DNA from: an uncultured Alteromonas sp.
GTDB taxonomy: Bacteria > Pseudomonadota > Gammaproteobacteria > Enterobacterales > Alteromonadaceae
Reading direction: 5' to 3'
Assembly: GCF_913058315.1 (NCBI RefSeq)
Contig: NZ_CAJXQY010000033.1
Span: forward strand, 1 to 37,686
Length of the DNA: 37,686 bases
Part shown: piece after piece, positions 33,648 to 37,686 of the stretch
Position numbering within the stretch: the stretch's first letter is position 1
Layout of the letters: every line of letters begins with the position of its first letter
The notes under the pieces: generated by a model
What the model was told of the DNA's origin: nothing
Databases searched by the model: none
The model's input: only the letters and a program-made list of their open reading frames with translations
Translations under genes and position numbers: made by a program

Positions 33648-34424
33648 ATGGAACGTTATCTGATCCCCAGTGTTAACCATGCCTGTCAGATTTTCAGAAC
33701 CCTGGCCAATGCGCCGGAGGGGATGACCATGCACGAGATGGAGGTGGCGCTGGAGTTACCTCGTACTACCTTATTCAGGTTGCTGCGCACCCTGTGCAAT
33801 GAACAGATGCTGGAAAAACGGGGCAAACGCTACTTTTGCGGCACCGATTTGATGAAGCTCGGGTTACACATTATCAACTCCGATCGAATGCACCAACTGG
33901 CGATCCCGCACATTCAACGCCTAGCGCTGAAAAGCGGTCACACGGCCCACCTGGCAGTGCCCAATAACGGCAGTATTCTGATTGTTGAAGTGGTGGATAG
34001 TCCTAACCCCCTGATGGTGTCTAAGCGCCCCGGCGTGCAGGCTCAGCTGCATTGTTCGGCCGGCGGCAAAGTGTTTCTGGCGTTTCTGTATTATGACAAC
34101 CTCGAGTTGATCCTGCAGGAACACCCCATGGAGAAACACACCGAATACACCATTACCGACACTGATAAACTTCGTGAAGAACTCAAACGGGTAGAAGCCT
34201 TAGGTTATGCGGTAGACGAGCGTGAATACAATAAAGACGTACGTTGTCTGGCAGTACCGGTAAGAGACAACCGCGGCGTAGTGGTGGCTTCTGTCGGCGT
34301 TACCGCACCTGCGGTGACCTTCCCTAAGTCACAAATTCCGGCAGTGGCTGAATTTGCTAAGGAAGCAGCCCGGGGCATTTATCGCGATACTTATCAGTTA
34401 TCGGAAAAACGCCTGGGTGCTTAG
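33648..34424 (+). CDS. IclR-family regulator (KdgR-like candidate)
   Basis: 258 aa from the ATG at 33648, chosen for GGAAG five bases upstream; an in-frame GTG at 33642 is part of that site. An N-terminal winged helix (res about 8-60, LPRTTLFRLLRTLCNEQML) and an IclR effector domain (about 75-250: QLHCSAGGKVFLA, GYAVDEREYNKDVRCLAVPVRD, ASVGVTAP) are visible. KdgR, the pectin repressor of enterobacteria, belongs to this family and responds to KDG. It is placed at the end of the pectin block after kduI and has no clear copy of the palindrome in its own 55-bp upstream region. It is the best local candidate to bind the TTTCATATNTGAAA sites. Confidence 0.88.
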   Translation: MERYLIPSVNHACQIFRTLANAPEGMTMHEMEVALELPRTTLFRLLRTLCNEQMLEKRGKRYFCGTDLMKLGLHIINSDRMHQLAIPHIQRLALKSGHTAHLAVPNNGSILIVEVVDSPNPLMVSKRPGVQAQLHCSAGGKVFLAFLYYDNLELILQEHPMEKHTEYTITDTDKLREELKRVEALGYAVDEREYNKDVRCLAVPVRDNRGVVVASVGVTAPAVTFPKSQIPAVAEFAKEAARGIYRDTYQLSEKRLGA

Positions 34425-34774
34425 GGTTTTCGTTCATTCGCTGGCAGCTCGCTGATATTTACATGGTAGCGACTGAGTAACAATCCGAGCAACAGGAAGA
34501 TAACGCCTGCGATACTCATGGCGACTACCGCATGAAAATTATGGCTGGTGAAGCGCTCGGTAACTTCTCTTATCACTTCACTGCGCAGCACTACTTTACT
34601 TTGCTTTAAGCCGAGGCGGGTATATTGCTCGTTTTGAATATCGTGCAGATTAAACAGGTAATCAGACGTACCTGTGGTCATGGAAGAAACATAAAACGCC
34701 TGCACGAAAAGTAAAAAACCGGCGGCGAAAAAGAAAGTACTGATCCCTTTGGTGCTAATAGTCAGGTTCATCAT
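34421..34774 (-). CDS. Small two-TM membrane protein of unknown function
   Basis: 117 aa from the ATG at 34774, chosen for AAGGAGG five bases upstream; a second ATG follows at once. Two hydrophobic helices are seen (about res 10-30 and 80-104), with a polar middle segment (SDYLFNLHDIQNEQ, LRSEVIREVTERF) that would face the periplasm if both ends are inside. I do not recognise the family. It is convergent with the IclR gene and their ends overlap by 4 bases. There is no sign that it belongs to the pectin pathway. Confidence 0.7.
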   Translation of the reverse strand: MMNLTISTKGISTFFFAAGFLLFVQAFYVSSMTTGTSDYLFNLHDIQNEQYTRLGLKQSKVVLRSEVIREVTERFTSHNFHAVVAMSIAGVIFLLLGLLLSRYHVNISELPANERKP

Positions 34775-34993
34775 AGTGCCTCCTTGCACTGCTTAATAGG
34801 CTTGTTGCTCCGTTCCTGAGCCGAAAGCGGCCAACCATGCCGCTGATTAAATATAGTCTAAAACCCGATCATTTCGCCAGTATTCCGAGCGCAAAAAATA
34901 CGCTTTTTATGCAGGCGACAACAGCTACGGCAAGTTTAATGGTTTGAGCGACCCGGCGTTATTGGGTAGTCTCTGGTTAATTCAATTTTACTT

Positions 34994-36619
34994 ATGAACA
35001 GCATGATAAAAACTCTCATTTTGAGCAGCGCACTGCTTTGTACGTTTGCCAGCCTCGCGGCTTTCTCAGCGGATATCGGTAACAGCATCAATCTGGATAA
35101 TTACCGGCAGGATGTGAAAACCCTTGCCAGTGATGAATTCGAGGGGCGTGCGCCGCTTTCCGACGGTGAAACAAAAACCGTGGCGTATCTGGTAAAACAG
35201 TTTCGCGAGATGGGCCTGCGGCCGGCATTTGGTGATAGCTATATCCAGCCAGTGCCGCTGGCCAAAATTACCGCCAGTCAGGACATGTCGCTATCTGTTG
35301 GAGGCGTCACTTTTACCAATGGCGACGACTTCGTGGCTCGTACTGAGCGCATCATAGAGCAACTTACGCTGGATAACGAAGTGGTGTTTGTCGGCTATGG
35401 TATCAATGCGCCGGAGTATCACTGGAATGATTATGCCGGGGTTGATGTTAAGGGAAAAACCGTGATCGTACTGGTTAACGATCCGGGCTTTACCTCTGGC
35501 GACAAGGCGTTTTTCAACGGCCAGGCCATGACCTATTACGGTCGCTGGACTTACAAATATGAGGAGGCCGCCCGTCAGGGTGCAAAAGCGGTGTTTATTG
35601 TTCACGAAACCATGGCGGCCGGTTATGGTTGGGGCGTGGTAAAAGCCGGTGGCACCACCGCAAAATACACTCTGGTCGACAACAACAATAACCTGTCGAA
35701 AGTCGGTGTGATGGGCTGGATGACACTGCGCGCGGCCGAAAAAATGTTTGCCGCATCGGGTTTGGATTACCGGCAGTTAAAAACGCAGGCGGGTAAGCCA
35801 AGCTTTGCCGCCATCGAGCTGCAGCAGCACGCCAAGCTTAAGCTGCGCAACACCATTGAACACAAGGCTTCACAAAACGTTGCCGCGATGCTGCCCGGTA
35901 GCGAGGCGCAGGATGAATGGGTAGCTTTGCATGCTCATTGGGATGGTCTGGGTAAAGGCACAGAGAATGGTCAGGAAGTGATCCTGAACGGTGCGGTGGA
36001 TAATGCCTCTGGTGTGGCCGGAGTGTTGGAGCTCGCCAGGGTATTTAAGCAAAAGAACGCAACAACACCCCTTAAACGTACGCTGATGTTTGCTGCCTTT
36101 ACTGCCGAGGAAACCGGCTTAATTGGTGCGGAGCATTTTGCTAAGCATCCGCCGGTGCCGGCTAAGGATATCGTCGCATTTTTAAACATAGACGGCATGA
36201 ACGTAAATGATGCGACCCCTTATACGCTGCAATACGGAGAGAATGTATCTGATCTGGAAGACTATGTTGCCCGGGTGGCTAAACGTCAGGGGCGCTTTGT
36301 TAAACCGGATCCGCGGCCTCAGAACGGCCTGTTTTTTCGCTCCGATCATTTTGCCGCAGCCCGCCAGGGGATCCCGTCGTATTTATTTATGAGTCTGGGG
36401 GATACCGATCCGCAATTTATCGCCAGTCGTTATCATAAATCTGGTGATGATTACTTTGATAGCTGGACATTAGGCGGAGTGGTTCAGGATCTGGACCTGA
36501 TTGGGCAGATTATGGCTGAGCTTGCCAACAATGGCGACTGGCCGGGCTGGAAAGCTGAATCGTCCTTTAAAGAAGCTCGGATTGCTTCGGGCCGTGGAAT
36601 TTCCCCTGGCGAAGAGTAA
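34994..36619 (+). CDS. M28-family zinc metallopeptidase with PA domain
   Basis: 541 aa with a signal peptide (hydrophobic 6-24, cleavage near FSA|DIG). A protease-associated insert (about 120-260) precedes the M28 peptidase domain. Two-zinc ligands are visible: H315 and D317 (HWD), D336 (VDNASG), E372/E373 (AEETGL), D400 (NIDGMN) and H452 (RSDH). It is probably a secreted or periplasmic aminopeptidase. No ribosome site is clear before the ATG at 34994; the ATG at 35003 is an alternative. It is not obviously linked to pectin use. Confidence 0.88.
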   Translation: MNSMIKTLILSSALLCTFASLAAFSADIGNSINLDNYRQDVKTLASDEFEGRAPLSDGETKTVAYLVKQFREMGLRPAFGDSYIQPVPLAKITASQDMSLSVGGVTFTNGDDFVARTERIIEQLTLDNEVVFVGYGINAPEYHWNDYAGVDVKGKTVIVLVNDPGFTSGDKAFFNGQAMTYYGRWTYKYEEAARQGAKAVFIVHETMAAGYGWGVVKAGGTTAKYTLVDNNNNLSKVGVMGWMTLRAAEKMFAASGLDYRQLKTQAGKPSFAAIELQQHAKLKLRNTIEHKASQNVAAMLPGSEAQDEWVALHAHWDGLGKGTENGQEVILNGAVDNASGVAGVLELARVFKQKNATTPLKRTLMFAAFTAEETGLIGAEHFAKHPPVPAKDIVAFLNIDGMNVNDATPYTLQYGENVSDLEDYVARVAKRQGRFVKPDPRPQNGLFFRSDHFAAARQGIPSYLFMSLGDTDPQFIASRYHKSGDDYFDSWTLGGVVQDLDLIGQIMAELANNGDWPGWKAESSFKEARIASGRGISPGEE

Positions 36620-36694
36620 CCGGTTAAAGGGGGCTATCGCCATCGTCAGCATCAGTCGCATTACACGGATACAAAGTGTGATTGCTGATGTTAT

Positions 36695-37174
36695 TCAGTT
36701 TAAGGCGTTCCCCGGCCGCAGTGTTTTCATACCGGTCAGAAAAGCCGCAACGTTATCGTCGCCCTCAGCCGGCGCCCAGTCGGCAAAGTCTTTATCGTCG
36801 GTCACTTCGTAGGGGCCTTGTTTTACCTCAACAAAAGTTACCGGCTGATTGCATACGGTGGCGTGCCAGGTGTGGGGAGGGATTTCCACCCCCAGGCAGT
36901 CACTGCCCGGGCCCAAAGCAAGGCGCTCTGTGAGCACGCCGTAATCATCAAAAAACAGCAGCTCAAGGCAGCCATCCACCACCATGAAGAATTCCCATTT
37001 ATGCGGTTGGCTATGACGATGAGGCCTGACATAAGAGTCGGGCAGCATGCAGACAAACAGGCGCTGTACCGGCTGCCGGTAGTCATCATGCACATTGTAG
37101 TGTGCGCGGCGGCGTGGGCTGGCTTCCGCCTGGGCTCTTAGTTCGCTGAGTAACTCAACATCAAACTTTTTCAT
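36695..37174 (-). CDS. WbuC-family cupin
   Basis: 159 aa from the ATG at 37174 (AGG five bases upstream), inside a longer open frame that starts in plsB. The cupin core shows RPHRHSQPHKWEFFMVVDG with likely metal ligands H52, H54 and E61, then GVEIPPHTWHA. It matches the WbuC-type cupins seen near O-antigen and lipid genes; the function is not established. It overlaps the end of plsB by 14 bases, so it is co-transcribed with it. Confidence 0.82.
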   Translation of the reverse strand: MKKFDVELLSELRAQAEASPRRRAHYNVHDDYRQPVQRLFVCMLPDSYVRPHRHSQPHKWEFFMVVDGCLELLFFDDYGVLTERLALGPGSDCLGVEIPPHTWHATVCNQPVTFVEVKQGPYEVTDDKDFADWAPAEGDDNVAAFLTGMKTLRPGNALN

Positions 37175-37686
37175 CGGCGCCTGCTTCCCTGTCGGCCTGA
37201 AGAATATCCTGCTGTAAATGCTGCACAATCTCCGGCCAGACTAACGCCATAATGTCTTTACGCAGGGCCGAGGCTTCCTCGGAATACTTCAGGCTGCCGT
37301 CTTCGTCGGCGTCCAGCCAGTGGTTGTCGCGAAGCGCGCTGATAAAACTCGACAGCACATTTTTATCGTAAAACTCCGGTGAGTGCATGCCATACAGTTT
37401 GGATAAACGCTCGGCCACGGTTTTACTTTCCCGCTCCAGGGCATTGCGGCTAATCGATTTGTCGCGTTTAAGAATGGTCAGCACTACCGCGTAACGCTGC
37501 AGGGTTTCCTGCATGCAGCGACTCAGCAACCAGCTTGAATGGAATTGTTCGCTGTCGGCTTCCGGCAACGCCAGATAACGCCCTTTTTGCTGCAACATGC
37601 CGGTTTGTTTGAAAGCATCTATCAGTTGCGCGGTGTAGGCCAGCGCCTCATCCTGCGACAAGTGCAAGAAGAGCTCGCGCTGCAGC
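37161..37686 (-). CDS. plsB: Glycerol-3-phosphate acyltransferase PlsB, C-terminal part (5' end outside window)
   Basis: The frame is open to the right edge and reads LQRELF before the first possible in-window start, a TTG at 37667, so this is a truncated gene end and not a 168-aa protein. The segment CMQETLQRYAVVLTIL ... AERLSKLYGMHSPEFYDKNVLSSFISALRDN matches the conserved C-terminal region of gammaproteobacterial PlsB (ETLQRY, RLS.LHGI.APEFFDK). The acyltransferase motifs HX4D lie outside. PlsB makes lysophosphatidic acid at the inner membrane, the first step of phospholipid synthesis. It marks the return to core chromosomal genes. Confidence 0.85.
   Translation of the reverse strand, partial: LQRELFLHLSQDEALAYTAQLIDAFKQTGMLQQKGRYLALPEADSEQFHSSWLLSRCMQETLQRYAVVLTILKRDKSISRNALERESKTVAERLSKLYGMHSPEFYDKNVLSSFISALRDNHWLDADEDGSLKYSEEASALRKDIMALVWPEIVQHLQQDILQADREAGADEKV

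Noticed and set aside
37161..37667. A free-standing 168-residue gene starting at TTG 37667
   Set aside because: The frame continues to the window edge as LQRELF and the sequence is the PlsB C-terminus, so it is a truncated end.
1..37686. CRISPR arrays, tRNA/rRNA genes, insertion sequences, phage genes, riboswitches
   Set aside because: No repeat-spacer pattern, clover-leaf sequence, transposase or integrase frame, or known riboswitch core was seen by eye; a weak riboswitch could be missed without covariance search.

Overview
The window looks like a chromosomal carbohydrate-utilisation region of a marine gammaproteobacterium, most likely Alteromonadales (Alteromonadaceae-like). The reasons are TonB-dependent receptors without SusD partners, a SapC / Cupin_8 / tryptophan-halogenase gene set behind one receptor, an ExoP-type GH3 lipoprotein, and a gammaproteobacterial PlsB C-terminus at the right edge. 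The assignment is by gene content only.

Left part (1-11876): a probable beta-glucan locus, mostly on the minus strand. It holds a GH5 exo-1,3-glucanase-like lipoprotein (cut by the left edge), the operon TonB receptor > SapC > Cupin_8 > flavin-dependent halogenase, a GH3 ExoP-like beta-glucanase, and a divergent membrane-anchored AraC-type regulator. The palindrome GAACGTTC occurs before the GH5 gene, as a pair 21 bp apart before the receptor, and twice between GH3 and the regulator. This suggests one local regulon.

Middle part (about 12060-34424): a rhamnogalacturonan-I / pectin locus, almost entirely on the plus strand. Surface or periplasmic steps: GH43, two CE12-type esterase genes (one with two catalytic modules), a TonB receptor, a Tat-exported GH42 beta-galactosidase, a YesU-like DUF1961 lipoprotein, a Tat/lipobox PL26 exo-rhamnogalacturonan lyase and a lipoprotein PL22 oligogalacturonate lyase. 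Inner membrane: a GPH-family symporter. Cytoplasm: GH105 unsaturated rhamnogalacturonyl hydrolase, RhaM, an RpiB-like isomerase, a TIM-barrel isomerase, KduI and KduD. An IclR-type regulator closes the block. Read together, RG-I oligomers are deacetylated, trimmed of galactose side chains and cleaved to unsaturated GalA-Rha. That product is imported and split into rhamnose and an unsaturated uronate, and the uronate becomes 2-keto-3-deoxygluconate. KDG kinase/aldolase and rhamnose catabolism genes are not in the window. Ten copies of a TTTCATATNTGAAA-like palindrome lie before all seven putative transcription units.

Right edge (34421-37686): a small two-TM protein, an M28 peptidase, a WbuC-type cupin and the C-terminal end of PlsB (5' end outside the window). 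These look like ordinary chromosomal genes beside the pectin block.

No rRNA, tRNA, CRISPR array, transposase or integrase was seen. The least understood part is the receptor-SapC-Cupin_8-halogenase operon.
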